Notes: generated by a model from the letters alone, not told the origin. Positions 1 to 11,371 are shown, counted from the first letter of the stretch. The stretch: 64,000 nucleotides of DNA from Macrolepiota albuminosa (GCA_027475525.1 JAMWFC010000058.1:1201270-1265269); one strand, 5' to 3'. Numbers and translations: made by a program.

Positions 1-175
1 TACCTTAGCGCTTTACACTTACTGACCCCCTTACTGACTATTCCTCATTTTCATAGGCGCGTTCTCTGGGACCTGCCTGGGACTCCTCACATCACTTTTA
101 GCGTGCCCAATGCAAGCTTTTGGTACGGTAACACTATTGTTATATTTGTTACTGACCAAACTTTGGGCGTCATCA
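1..175 (+). repeat. Old LTR fragment A (3' part of an LTR)
   Basis: This stretch aligns with the last ~180 bp of the LTRs at 306-1259 and 11372-12324, sharing the GTTCTCTGGGACCTGC block and the terminal GGGCGTCATCA. It is clearly diverged from them. It ends at about 175, where the LTR terminus is followed directly by sequence that belongs further inside the LTR, so it is a partial tandem copy. The left end is cut by the window. Confidence 0.75.
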
Positions 176-305
176 ACTTACCGCTTTTTCCCTAAGTGCT
201 TTTGTCTTAGCGCTTGACACTTGCCGACCTTTTTCTGACTTTACTTTATTTTCATAGGCGTGTTCTCTGGGACCTGCCTGGGACTCCCCTCATCACTTTA
301 AGCGC
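176..305 (+). repeat. Old LTR fragment B, left half of the insertion target
   Basis: This matches the region ~1065-1188 of the 5' LTR, including the TTAGCGCTTGACACTTGCCG block and GTTCTCTGGGACCTGC. It stops at 305, where the young element begins. The missing right end reappears at 12325-12394, so this older LTR was split by the insertion. Confidence 0.8.
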
Positions 306-1259
306 TGATAGGACCCTATACAGGTTAGGCGCATCAACGGCAGGCTCGGCACCAGTTCCGGAAACCTTGCCGCACTCGTTCCGAACTTAGCGCACGCGTT
401 CTACCCATTTTAAGCCATTCCCGACGGCCGCGCACGGCAAGAAGCAGATCCGATCAATGATAGCGCCGACGGCAGCAGGAATGACAACTGACAGATGGCA
501 TCAGTCACTGACGACAGCGCTTAGCGAGAAGCTTGATGATCTATCAAAAACTGACGGATAGCTTGGCGTTTGACCTTGGCGTCTGACACCGCTTACCGTC
601 TCGATTTGGCGCCCAACGTCGCTTAGGTGTTCTGACAGACAGAAGGGTGATGGATTGATGGTTTAGTACCGCGATCTGCCGCCTGGTGGCGCCAAGGGTC
701 CTCAAAGGACGGTAGGGATCGGAAACCGTTGGAGCTACCCTATGAAATTTTCCAGTTTACCGCACTTTGGCGATGGTTGGTCACTGGCGACGGTGAACTC
801 CTTGTAGTATATAAAGTACTTACCGACTTGTACATACGACATCGACGAATAGACCAGAGTTCACTACTCCCTTTCCTTCAGTCTCCCTTACGCTCAAGAG
901 CTCATTTACGCTACGGTCGGCAACGTCAAAACTCATCGGCAGTTGCAGACGCTTGCCAACACTCGACATACTCACGCCTTGCAACTATGGCAGGCATTAT
1001 CGACGCTTAGATTTCGCTAAGCATATCGTGCTCTTGCCGCTCACATTGCCGTGTTCACTTACCGCATTTTCCTTAGGCGCTTTACCTTAGCGCTTGACAC
1101 TTGCCGACACCCGTTACCGACTTTTACCCTTTTTCCACAGACGCGTTCTCTGGGACCTGCCCGGGACTCCTCAAATCACTTATAGCGCGCCCAACGCAAA
1201 CTCTTGGTACGGTAACACTTAAGTTACATTTGTTACTGACCAAACTTTGGGCGTCATCA
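306..1259 (+). repeat. 5' LTR of the young gypsy element
   Basis: This begins TGATAGG and ends GTCATCA, 954 bp. It is >99% identical to 11372-12324; the differences include A/G at ~354, C/T or G/A changes at several CpG sites, and a small indel near 1201. It contains an open frame of 93 codons (729-1010) also present in the other LTR, which I do not regard as a gene. Confidence 0.93.
808..816 (+). promoter_or_regulatory. Putative LTR TATA box
   Basis: TATATAAAG lies about 450 bp before the LTR end, in a suitable place to start genomic RNA. The same motif is at 11874-11882 in the 3' LTR. It is inferred from motif and position only. Confidence 0.5.
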
Positions 1260-1262
1260 AAT

Positions 1263-1280
1263 TGGAGCCCACCGCGAGGG
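1263..1280 (+). other. Primer-binding site of the young element
   Basis: Three bases after the 5' LTR comes TGGAGCCCACCGCGAGGG. Its start, TGG, pairs with the CCA tail of a tRNA, and its length and place fit a Ty3/gypsy primer site. I could not name the tRNA. Confidence 0.65.
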
Positions 1281-1394
1281 AATCTCTAGGGCAGAATTCC
1301 GCCAGAAACCCGTCTTCAGCGTAGGCGCCGCCTGCTAGAGCAGTCGGCAGAAGGCATAGCTCCTTCCCACCCATCAACTCCACAACCACCTGGT

Positions 1395-1548
1395 GCCTTA
1401 CCGGGTCTCTCTCTAGCCCAGGAACTACAGAACGCCACTGTAGACGCTTTTCCTGATCTCTTCCCGCATTCGCCTTACCGGGTCTCTCTCTAGCCCAGGA
1501 ACTACAGAACGCCACTGTAGACGCTTTTCCTGATCTCTTCCCGCATTC
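1395..1548 (+). repeat. 77-bp tandem duplication A
   Basis: Copies 1395-1471 and 1472-1548 are identical. The duplication lies in the retrotransposon leader. It is likely an assembly join artefact (see findings). Confidence 0.95.
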
Positions 1549-1719
1549 CTCGATTATAGTGCCGACGACCCCTTAGCGTCGCCCTTTGCCTTACCGCAAT
1601 CAGTCACTCCCATCACTCCTTTAACACCGCTTTCTCAATTCGCCATTTCTCTTACCCCGTCGCCAATACCTAGAACTCCTTCCCCACTACCGCTAACCGA
1701 ACTCGTTACCACCGTCGCC

Positions 1720-4360
1720 ATGGAACAACAAGTCCAGCGCATGCCGCCACGCAACCACTTCTCGGCACCGAAATGGGACGAGTCCAAGCCACGGGAGCTC
1801 TCCCAGTATTTCAAGGAATTGGAGTATTTATTCAGAGATTGTAACATTACCGACCACACGCAGATGAAGGAGTACGCGGCAAGATACGTATCGTATGACA
1901 TGGCAGAGACGTGGACAGGTTTGACCGAGTTTGCCGCCTTTGTCCCTGCCGCCCCACCCGTTCCAGCCCAAGGCGCTTCGTATGAGGACTGGAAGACGGC
2001 AGTAATCCAGCTGTACCCTGGCGCAGAGGAGGCTACCCGATACACGGTAAACGAGCTCCAGAAACTAGTACAGGAATCATTCGACAGTGGCACATCATCT
2101 CTTGGCGCGTTCTCTACGTATTACCGCGAGTTCCAGAAAATCGCTAGGTGGCTTCTGCAGAACGGCAAGCTCTATATCTTGGCGCGTTCTCTACGTATTA
2201 CCGCGAGTTCCAGAAAATCGCTAGGTGGCTTCTGCAGAACGGCAAGCTCTATATTAACAAGGAACGTCGCCTATTTCAGCAAGGCATCCCGACATCACTG
2301 TGGACTCGTATTGCTCGTCGCCTAGAGATAGTTCATCAGGCTCATCACCCAGACGAGCCCTATAACGTTGCCGACGTCTTTGAAGCCGGTAAATGGGTTC
2401 TCAAGGGAACGGACACTGGCGTTGGACTGCAGCGTGCTAGGACGAGCCCACCACCTGAGCGAACTAACGGTATAATTCCCATCCCGCCTCCTGTTGCCGA
2501 CTTCGTTAAGAAAGAGGAGCTCAATGCTGCTATTACCGCCGCTGTCGCTTCCGCTATGACGCGTATTGAAACTATGATTACCACCAACCTGACTGCTAAC
2601 CGACCCGCTAACGTACCCGCACCTGGCCCTTGCCACTTCTGTGGGGAAATTGGCCACACCATGACGAGAGGACGCTGCGCGACTTTAGAGAATTATATTC
2701 GGCAAGGGAGGATTCGACGGGCTATCGACGGCAAGATAGTTCTCACTACTGGCGCCATCATTCCCAACTACCCAGACAAGAAGTCCTTCCAGGAGCGAGT
2801 TGATGAGTGGCATAGGCGCAACCCAGGACAAATCGTTACCGGCACGCTATCTGGCAACGCCAACCCTGACCCGGAACAGGCGACTCAACAGCAGATGATT
2901 CACGAGGTCTTACACTTCGACAGCGTTGGCAATCATCCTACTTTCTCGTGGGAAGAACGTATCGCCAAGCTCCAACAGGAGCTGGATTCGCTTAAGAATC
3001 AGGTGTTTGATGGGGTTGAAGTTAAGCAGCCGAAACAGCCTCTTAAAGGATATAAGCCAATGCCTCCCGCTAGCAAGTTACCTTTGATGGGGTTGAAGTT
3101 AAGCAGCCGAAACAGCCTCTTAAAGGATATAAGCCAATGCCTCCCGCTAGCAAGTTACCGACATCTGCTCCTGCCGCACCGCCTGCCACTACCCCTGCTA
3201 CTGCTCCAGAACCATCGTCGTCCGCTACCGCTCCCGAACCGCCTTTGCCGCCTCTCCATCCCTACTCAGGGATTCCCGACCGTTAGAACCATCGTCGTCC
3301 GCTACCGCTCCCGAACCGCCTTTGCCGCCTCTCCATCCCTACTCAGGGATTCCCGACCGTTATCATGCTCCCGCACAACGAAACTTTGCCGCTCCCGAGA
3401 AACGTCCTGAGGGTGGCTACCGACCTACTGCGCCAATTTTCGACATAGAGAAATCTAACCACGTTTTTAACCGTATCATGAAAACCGCCGTCACCTTGTC
3501 AGTAGAAGAACTTTGTAGTATTGCTCCCGACGTCCGCAACCAGGTCAAAACGGCAGTCACTCCCCGACGACCCTTGGCGACAGCCGTTGCCGAAGTTGAT
3601 GAACTCGACGACGCGCTTCCTGGTTTCTCTGTTACCATTGACTCTCCCGACACCGATGAACCTCTTGCCGACACCATCGCTAACGCCACCTCTGTGGATC
3701 CAGTGGAGACCTACCTTAGGTCAGTGGACCATGGAGAGGACCCCACAATTCTTACCATCGCTCAAGAATCACACGCTATCCGCTCGGTAGCGCTAACCGT
3801 AGACAACAAGCACGAAGTAGAGGCAATCGTGGATAGCGGGTCTCAGATCATTTCTATGGCAGCTGAAGTCGCTAACGATCTAGGCCTTATTTACGACCCT
3901 ACCGTTATACTAAACATGCAGAGCGCTAACGGTACGGTGGACAGATCTCTAGGCCTCGCCAAGAATGTGCCGTGCACCCTTGGCGACATCACTTTTTATC
4001 TTCAGATACACATCTTACGCTCCCCGGCTTACGACTTACTTCTCGGCAGACCCTTCGACGTCTTGGCGCGATCAGTCGTCAAGACAGTTACCGACGAGGA
4101 AACAACCCTCACAATTAGCGACCCAAATTCCAGAATCCGACGAACGGTGCCAACGTTCCCTAGGGAACAACAAAAAGGCGCCCGCGCTAAGCCCCCGGAG
4201 TTTACCGACCAACACGCCAACGAGCCTCCCCACCGGTGTTTTCACAGACCATCGAGGAGGTGATTGGCGACCCGGAGTTTACCGACCAACACGCCAACGA
4301 GCCTCCCCACCGGTGTTTTCACAGACCATCGAGGAGGTGATTGGCGACATCACGGAGATG
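1720..4360 (+). CDS. Gag and protease region (frame-broken)
   Basis: The start at 1720 (MEQQVQRMPPRNHFSAPKW) opens a Gag capsid-like region (YFKELEYLFRD) followed by a zinc knuckle at about 2630-2680, C-H-F-C-x4-H-x6-C, whose last spacing is two residues longer than the usual x4. A retroviral-type aspartic protease lies at about 3820-3870 with the active-site motif VDSGSQII, and LLLGRPF further on is the usual second protease landmark. The frame moves between phases at 2100-2253, 3006-3159, 3208-3361 and 4194-4347, exactly at 77-bp duplications; ignoring one copy of each keeps a single gag-pol frame. Gag would package genomic RNA into particles in the cytoplasm and the protease would process the polyprotein. 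Confidence 0.85.
2100..2253 (+). repeat. 77-bp tandem duplication B
   Basis: Copies 2100-2176 and 2177-2253 are identical. The duplication lies in gag and shifts the frame. Confidence 0.95.
3006..3159 (+). repeat. 77-bp tandem duplication C
   Basis: Copies 3006-3082 and 3083-3159 are identical. The duplication lies in gag and shifts the frame. Confidence 0.95.
3208..3361 (+). repeat. 77-bp tandem duplication D
   Basis: Copies 3208-3284 and 3285-3361 are identical. The duplication lies in the proline-rich linker between gag and protease and shifts the frame. Confidence 0.95.
4194..4347 (+). repeat. 77-bp tandem duplication E
   Basis: Copies 4194-4270 and 4271-4347 are identical. The duplication lies just after the protease and shifts the frame. 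Confidence 0.95.
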
Positions 4361-6580
4361 TGGCGCTAACGCTGGAATATGACCATTCAACTGGTCTTGT
4401 AACTGTTATGTCTACTGCTTTTCTTGACCAAGATGTTTTAACTACTTTACCTACTACCGACGCAGAGCTTTCCCAGAAAAATCAAAACATTACCGACTCC
4501 TCTCTTGCCTACTTGTACCTTACCGCTTCTGAATCATTTCAAAATATTGCGTCTACCAATACGTATCTCACTACCCTTCCCGGAGCCTCGTCTCCTGCCG
4601 TTCTTGGACTTGCCGCCCCCCAGGCTACCGTTCCCCTTTCCACTTCTGTGTATAACCAAGCTAACGCTCCCAAAAGGAAAGGGGTACAAGTTAAAAAGAA
4701 ATATAAGCCAGTTGCGCTTAAAACAAAACCCGTCGCTACGCACTCTCCCGAGACGTTTAGAATCGAGCGCCAGATCATTGGCGACCCTCTTACCGACATG
4801 CCAACCTTGTCACCAAATCCGCCACCCTTTCAGCCGACAGGACGTTTTACCGAGGAACGCCAGCAGCAGTTCGCCAAGGAGCACGACACAGGATTTTTGA
4901 CCAAAGATGAGTTGAACGTCCTTACCGATCTTGTCGCTAAGCAAGACAAAGCCTTTGCTTGGGAGGACTCAGAACACGGCAGCTTACGTACGGACTTCTT
5001 TCCGCCTGTCGTAATCCCGACCATTCCTCACGTGCCGTGGACTGAGCACAACCGACCGTTACCGCCTGGAATCGAAGCCGAGGTCTGCCAAATCATTAGG
5101 ACCCTCACGTGCCGTGGACTGAGCACAACCGACCGTTACCGCCTGGAATCGAAGCCGAGGTCTGCCAGATCATTAGGACAAAGATTAAGGCTGGCGTCTA
5201 CGAGCCTCAAATAGTTCTTACCGCTCCCGTTGGTTCTGCGTCCTCAAAAAGAACGGCAATCTACGCATAGTCCACAGTCTTGAGCCGCTGAATAGAGTTA
5301 CTATACGACACTCTGGCGTACCGCCTTTCCCTGACCACTTTGCCGAGTCCTTTGCCGGGCGCATTTGTGGCGCCACCCTTGACCTCTACGTTGGCTACGA
5401 TGAACGCCTGATACACCCCTCTTCCAGGGATCTCACTACCTTTCAAACTCCGTTTGGCGCCTTGCGCCTAGTTACCTTGCCGATGGGCTGGACAAACTCA
5501 GTCCCTATATTTCATGACGACATCACTTTCATCCTCCAACCCGAGATACCGCACCATGTCCTTAGCTTCATTGATGACGTTGGCGTCAAAGGCCCCAAAG
5601 ACTGGCGACTCGTAAACGGCTTACCGGCGACCCATCCCGACAACTCCAACATTCGCTTAGCGCTATGGGAGTTTTTCCAGCTGCTCAACCGAGTTCTCCA
5701 ACGTATGAAGTATAGCGGTGGAACCTTTAGCGGTCATAAGCTCCTCCTTTGCGTGCCAAGGTTCAAAATACTTGGTCACATCTGCACTCCCGACGGTCGC
5801 GTTCCCGACGAGTCTCGCTTAGCACTCCTAGAGTGCTGGGGCCCTTGCTGCGACTTATCTGAAGTTCGCGCCTTTCTTGGCACCGTTGGCGTTCTTAGAA
5901 TATTCGTCAAAAACTTTGCCCATCGCACACATGCTCTTAACCGACTCACCCGCGCCAACGAGCCCTTCGAATTTGGGCCAGACCAGGTTACCGCACAACG
6001 AGACTTAGCAAAAGCCCTACAAGACGCCAAGCCCCTAGTCCCCATCGATTATACCTCTGCCGACCCTGTTATCTTGGCGGTGGATACCTCGTACATTGCC
6101 GTTGGCTACTTCTTGTGCCAATGCCTTAGCAACAATCGGAAACAGCAACGCTACAACCGCTTTGGGTCTATCACGCTAAACGACAGAGAGTCTCGCTACA
6201 GTCAGCCTAAGCTAGAGCTCTATGGACTCTTCAAAGCCTTCCGGTCGCTAAAGATGTATTTGATTGGCGTACGGAACCTTATCGTTGAAGTCGACGCTAG
6301 GTACATCAAAGGCATGCTGCAGAATCCCGATATCCAGCCATCCGCTAGCATGAATCGGTGGGTAGTCGCTATCCTCATGTTTCACTTTGAGCTGGTACAC
6401 GTCAAGAGCTCTTTCCACGGCCCAGATGGACTCTCTAGGCGACCACGGCAGCCTGGCGACCCGGCAGTGGACCCACAGGCTGATAGCGATTTCGAGGACT
6501 GGATCGACCGATTGCATGGTTTCGTGCACCTTATACAACAGCCAATACCCCTACTACGACGGCAACAGCCTACCAGCATC
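4361..6580 (+). CDS. Reverse transcriptase and RNase H region (frame-broken)
   Basis: After a variable linker, the RT N-terminal part runs from about 4800 (FQPTGRFTEERQQQF) to the palm. Motif LPMGWTNSVPIFHDD is at about 5475, and the catalytic FIDD (for the usual YVDD) is at about 5570 within SFIDDVGVKGP. RNase H follows (ILAVDTSYIAVGYFL, then ITLNDRESRYSQPKLELYGL and VEVDARYIKGML). Two faults break the frame: duplication F (5026-5179) and an apparent one-base deletion near 5210, where GVYEP should continue SNSSYRSRWF. The enzyme would copy the element RNA to DNA in cytoplasmic particles. The same RT type, at clearly lower similarity, occurs in the minus-strand element at 13.6-15.1 kb. Confidence 0.88.
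5026..5179 (+). repeat. 77-bp tandem duplication F
   Basis: Copies 5026-5102 and 5103-5179 differ at one base (A at 5091, G at 5168). This is the only mismatch I found among the 21 pairs. The duplication lies in the RT. Confidence 0.95.
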
Positions 6581-6659
6581 CTGACCGATTGCATGGTTTC
6601 GTGCACCTTATACAACAGCCAATACCCCTACTACGACGGCAACAGCCTACCAGCATCCT
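6506..6659 (+). repeat. 77-bp tandem duplication G
   Basis: Copies 6506-6582 and 6583-6659 are identical. The duplication lies between RNase H and integrase. Confidence 0.95.
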
Positions 6660-8291
6660 TTTACATCCCATTATCCCTTACCGCCCCGAGACCTTTAGCG
6701 CACCCCTCACATTCTACACGGCAAGCATCCTTGGACAAGACTTGCCTCCTGTAAAAGTCGTACAGGAACCCCAGTCGCTAAGAGAAGACAGCAGAAACCT
6801 GACCTACGATGCCGTCCCCCGATCCGCCAAGGCAAAGGCGGAAGATAGTCGTCTGTTAGTAGTCGAGCAATGGATACAAGACCTTAAGCGACCCCCAGAC
6901 CTTACCGACGAACAATACGCTACCTTTATCCGATATGCTACCCACTTCTTCTTTACCGACAACCGACTTTGGCGACAAAATCGAGATGGTGCTCACAAGC
7001 TGATCATCAAGCCAGAAGGTCGCTTACGAGTCTTGCGCGCTATGCATGACGAGCTAGGTCATAGAGGTCTGTACGCTACTCGAGCTTCTCTGTTAGAACG
7101 CTTCTGGTGGCCACACGCTAGTGCCGACATCGCCTGGTACATTAGGACTTGCCACCTCTGCCAAATTCAACAGACACGCCAAGTGCTCATACCGCCAACC
7201 GTTGCAACGCCAGCTCCCCTCTTCAGCAAAATCTACGTCGACACCATGCATATGCCCAAGTCTGGTCGCTACAAGTACATCATTCAAGGTCGTTGCTCGC
7301 TAATCCACTGGCCTGAATTTCGAATGCTTCAAAGAGAAAATACCGACGCGGTTGCCAAGTGGCTATTTGAGGACGTCATTTGCCGTTGGGGAGCGCTAAG
7401 AGAAATCGTCACGGATAACGGTGCGCCCATCATCAAAGCGCTAACTTACCTCGCCAAGAAATACAATATCCATCACATTCGAGTATCTGGTTACAACAAA
7501 CGCGCCAATGGCCTGGTAGAGAGACCACACTTTGACGTTCGGCAAGCGCTCTTCAAGGCGGTCGATGGCGACGAGTCTCGTTGGAGTGAAGCGACATACT
7601 CAGTATTTTGGTCGGAAAGAGTTACCATTCGTAAGCGCATGGGTTGTTCTCCCTATTACGCGGCTACTGGCACCCATCCGTTACTCCCTGCCGACATTAT
7701 AGAAGCGACCTATCTTCAGCCAGCACCCAACAGCATCTTAGCGACTACCGACCTTATCGCCAGACGAGCTATTGATCTCCAGCGAAGGAAAGAAGATTTA
7801 GAGCGACTCCACGAGGTAGTCTTTAGCGCCCGTCGCCAAGCAGCCCTACGATTCGAAACCAACCATAGCGCAACTATCAAAGATTACAACTTCCCGAGGG
7901 GTGCGCTAGTGCTTATGCGCAACTCCAAAATTGAAACCTCATACAACAAGAAAATGCGCCTGCGCTATCTTGGACCTTTGGTAGTTATCTCTCGTAACCG
8001 TGGAGGCGCTTACGTGCTCTGTGAAAGAAAATGCGCCTGCGCTATCTTGGACCTTTGGTAGTTATCTCTCGTAACCGTGGAGGCGCTTACGTGCTCTGTG
8101 AATTAGATGGCTCAGTACTGCATCGACCCGTTGCCGCTTTTTGCCTATTGCCGTATCTCGCTAGGGAACAAATCGACTTGCCGCTGGAAGCGCTAGATAT
8201 CGACACCGCCAAGTTACGAGAACTTGAAGAAACAGAATTATTGGACGATGATGACTTACCGACTCTAGTTGAAGAAGAAGAAAATGATTAG
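6589..8291 (+). CDS. Integrase region of the gypsy element (frame-broken)
   Basis: The zinc-binding domain is at about 7045-7170 with H-x3-H (HDELGHRG) and CHLC. The core domain has D in YVDTMH (~7240), D in TDNGAP (~7413) and E in LVERPH (~7520), in the D-D-E order of Ty3 integrases. A GPY/F-like segment (LRYLGPLVV) follows at ~7960. Duplication H (7948-8101) shifts the frame there; the open frame from about 8031 carries the true C-terminus to a stop at 8289-8291. I do not see a clear chromodomain. Integrase would insert the cDNA into host DNA with a short target duplication. Confidence 0.9.
7948..8101 (+). repeat. 77-bp tandem duplication H
   Basis: Copies 7948-8024 and 8025-8101 are identical. 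The duplication lies at the integrase C-terminus. Confidence 0.95.
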
Positions 8292-8791
8292 AAAAGACTA
8301 TACTGATAAGCTCTCATTTTTCTATTACTTACTGTACTTATCTTGCTTGCCGATACTTACTATACTATATTCAAACAGACAATTTCTTACATAGTCAAGT
8401 CGCAGCGCTAGCGTGTCGCCAACGCTTAGCGCATTGCGCAACTCTCGCCAAGGGTTTTTCGCTATGATGATTTACTGAGTGTTTCCCCTTTTCCTCAAAA
8501 TTTGTCTAAGTCCCCCACCTATTACTCCTTTTTGCTAAAAACCTATCTTAGAATACTTGCTGCTTGCTTTACCTTCTCTGCTCTCTGCCGCTACGCTAAC
8601 TCAGATTATTGGACTTATTCTTTCACTGAATACTTGCTGCTTGCTTTACCTTCTCTGCTCTCTGCCGCTACGCTAACTCAGATTATTGGACTTATTCTTT
8701 CACTCGGCAGGGAAACGGCAATATATATCAAGGCGGTATCAAAAAAAAAAAAAAGCTATACAGTAAACGACCTATCTACGCTAAGGTTCGT
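8292..8791. other. Spacer between integrase and antisense gene
   Basis: This noncoding stretch separates the two tail-to-tail genes of the element. It contains duplication I (8551-8704) and an A-rich run at ~8740-8754. I see no credible gene; the 97-codon open frame here is created by the duplication. Confidence 0.6.
8551..8704 (+). repeat. 77-bp tandem duplication I
   Basis: Copies 8551-8627 and 8628-8704 are identical. The duplication lies in noncoding DNA of the element. Confidence 0.95.
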
Positions 8792-11201
8792 TTAATCACT
8801 GTCATCGTCCATGGGCAGGGAATCGTCAGAAATCGGCAACAAAGAGTCGCGAAGAGGAAGCAGATCGCCCGGTAAGATATTGTTGGCGGTCTGCCAATCC
8901 ATGGCGGCTTGGCAATCCGCCTGGTAGTCGCAAAGGACGCTAAGGCTACGACCAAGGTTGGCATAGCGCAACCTCAGCGCCATTAGCTGCCCTCGGACTC
9001 GCTCCCGTTCTCGCCCCATTGCCGCCTCCATCGTTGCCACCCTCCTCGAAAACCTCTCCAACATCTCCCGCGGGTTAAGCGCCACCACTGGGTACACGAG
9101 GTCTTGTCCCAGCCAGTTGAAAGCGTCGCCTGTGACCGTTGGCTGCGGCTGGGGGGTCCAAGAGGGATTGACCCTGGCGACCACGGGGCGCCTAGGCTCC
9201 AGACCGGCAACGTCCTCCGGGTCTGAAACCTCCCAAGGGGCCACGCTACTGTAGGGAGGTAGCCAGCGCCACTCAGGCTCCTCCCTGGCGACTCCTGCCG
9301 CTTCCTCACCCTCTCCCGCTACCACCTCCTCGTCGCCTTGGCGCTGCGTCGCCAAGGTTTCGTCCTCCTCCCCTTCAGCGTCCTCATCTCCTCCCGTTGC
9401 CGCTCCCTCTGCCTTCTCCTCCCCCATCTCGATGTCGGCAGGGGCTTTTTCCAGCTCCTCTCGAGGTGCCGCGTCGCCAACCGCTTCCAGTTCTCCCTCC
9501 TCCTGTTCCCCGCCAAGAGATCTTGCCGCCAAGTGAATAGGCGACAAGAGACCGCTGGGGCCAGCCTCTGTGTCACGAGGCGGGAGGCGACTAGCCGCCA
9601 ACGCCTTCTCCAGGTCGGCCATCTCGGTATCGCGAGGCGTTGGCGAGGGGGAAGGCGACGACGAGACCACGCGAGGACGTTTTGCTTTGCCCTTCCCCTT
9701 GCTTGGGGAAGGGGCTTGTCGTTTCTCTGGGACCGAAGTCCCTTGGCGCTCGCCGGCGCCTCGATTGCCGACTGTTTCTGATCCATCTCCCTGGCACGTC
9801 GGCAACGCCAAGGAGGCACGTCCAATGGCTGCCATTCCTCTGGCAGCAACCTTCCTCTTCTGGCCCTCCACAAACTCCCTGGCTCTCCTCACCAAAACAG
9901 CGCGCAAAAAGGTCTTCTCGACAAGTGTGTCTGGCGCACCGCCACGCTCGTGACTCTTCGCCCCGTCGATGGTGCAGGCGCGCTTAAGGGCACCACAACG
10001 ATAGCACGGCTGGGCCCCAGTCGGGAACCAGCAGCCTTCTGGGTCGTTGTCTGCCCAGCACTTGTCGCACTAGCGCTAAGAGTTAGCCAGAAACTAAAAG
10101 AGACAGAAAAATCACTTACCGCCCCCCGCGCCTCCTTAAAGGCTTGCCGTGTCGCTAAGGAAACGGTCTTCTTCCCCTTCATTTCCTCCATTACGACCCC
10201 GGCCTCCTGCCCCTCATCAAGGACTGCCTCCTCGCGACGCGGCAACAACAGTCCTTTGAGCTCCTTGTCGTCAAAGCTCGATTGTGTTGGCGCCTACAAA
10301 GACTTAGTGATTTCAGTCCAAAAAGAAGAGACCACTTACCGTGTATTGAGGAGCCACCTTGCGACTCTGCAAAAGTCATTAGCGACTGTCGGCAACGGCA
10401 AGCGAAATCAGCACTTACCTTACGTTTGGAAGCACCTGCCGGCTTTCTCGGCGAGCCCGACTTGCTAGCCGGCAGCACTGGGCTCAAAGTGCTGCCGGCG
10501 CGACCTACCTTGCCGGATCCCTCTGCTACCGCCTGCCTCTCAACGGCAGGCGCCTTCCCCGCGGCAACTTCCTCCATCTCTGCCGCCAACGCTGCCACCC
10601 TCTCTCGCTCCTCTATCCCCCTCATAATCTCGCGGGCATCCTGGGAAACCTCCTCTTGCCTTGCCGCGATCTCTTCTTCCACCTGCATACGCGCCAAGGG
10701 CGCCAACACCTCCTGTTTACTGTGAGGAGATAAATCAGACCAGAGCTAAGTTATGAGAAAGTGGTTAGAGATACTCACTCTGCCGCAGGCGCGCTTACCG
10801 TCATCGGCAACGCCCCGGACAGAATGTCCTCCAACTCGTCCTCGATAGTGGGGACAGCAGGAGGCGCCTAGGGAACAATCAGCTAAGCAACACGGCAGGC
10901 AGCAAAAGCAACTTACGAAACGGGAGAAAGGCGCTAACCACTCAGCGCCACGATTGTCGACATAGCGCGCACAGCACCATTCCCGCACCTCGATTTCACG
11001 ATCCCAACCAACGCCAAGGACACGTACCTCGTACCAGCGCTCCAAAAGCTTCATCACGCCAACGACCAATTTTTGAGGCACCTCGGCGCCAACGCCCTCG
11101 ATATGGCAAATGAAATTATTGGCTTTGGCGATATAGGCGTAGGCGGCTTCCTGGGCAGCCTGAGAGGGTACTGGGGGCGGAGTTGGAATACAGAAGGACA
11201 T
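8792..11201 (-). CDS. Antisense six-exon gene inside the retrotransposon, Zn-cluster protein
   Basis: The gene is read on the minus strand. Exons are 11201-10917, 10867-10779, 10719-10419, 10366-10340 (27 bp), 10293-10120 and 10069-8792; all five introns are GT-AG, 46-59 bp, four with GTAAGT donors. Phases agree throughout and give 717 residues. The start is MSFCIPTPPPVPSQ. Exon 3 is rich in charged helix (MQVEEEIAARQEEV), a likely coiled coil. Residues ~293-324, at the start of exon 6, hold six cysteines spaced CX2CX8CX8CX2CX6C followed by basic residues, close to a fungal Zn2Cys6 cluster (whose first loop is usually X6). Then come a Ser/Pro/Lys-rich segment, a long acidic region, and a second helical region (RRVATMEAAMGRERERV). 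The gene converges on integrase and starts 170 bp from the 3' LTR. It might be a DNA-binding regulator, but a structural role is not excluded. Function unknown. Confidence 0.8.
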
Positions 11202-11360
11202 TTTAATTTTATTAAAGCGCCAGGTGAAGATGGGGAGGAGAAGTGAAGTCCAAACTTATGCGCTAGGACTATAAACAAAATCTCAAGAACGCACGGACCA
11301 CCTGTCACAAAAGCGGTAACGGTAGCCTTATTTGGTGACTGAGGACAGTCAATTTTTCAG

Positions 11361-11371
11361 TTGGGGGGAGA
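11361..11371 (+). other. Polypurine tract
   Basis: TTGGGGGGAGA abuts the 3' LTR and is the expected primer site for plus-strand DNA synthesis. Confidence 0.75.

Larger units (their letters stand above)
1260..1719 (+). other. 5' leader of the young element
   Basis: This is the untranslated leader between the LTR and the gag start. It contains the primer-binding site and one 77-bp tandem duplication (1395-1548). I see no further gene in it. Confidence 0.7.

Noticed and set aside
729..1010. A 93-codon open frame in the 5' LTR, repeated at 11795-12076 in the 3' LTR
   Set aside because: Identity between the two follows from LTR duplication. It spans the TATA-box area, shows no family resemblance, and is short enough to arise by chance.
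1635..2093. A 152-codon minus-strand frame across gag
   Set aside because: It is a shadow of the gag coding sequence; no splice signals or known motifs.
8502..8795. A 97-codon frame after integrase
   Set aside because: It is created by duplication I and reads two copies of the same peptide in different phases.
9338..9987. Several plus-strand frames of 115-147 codons
   Set aside because: They lie opposite the last exon of the antisense gene and mirror its low-complexity sequence; composition explains them.
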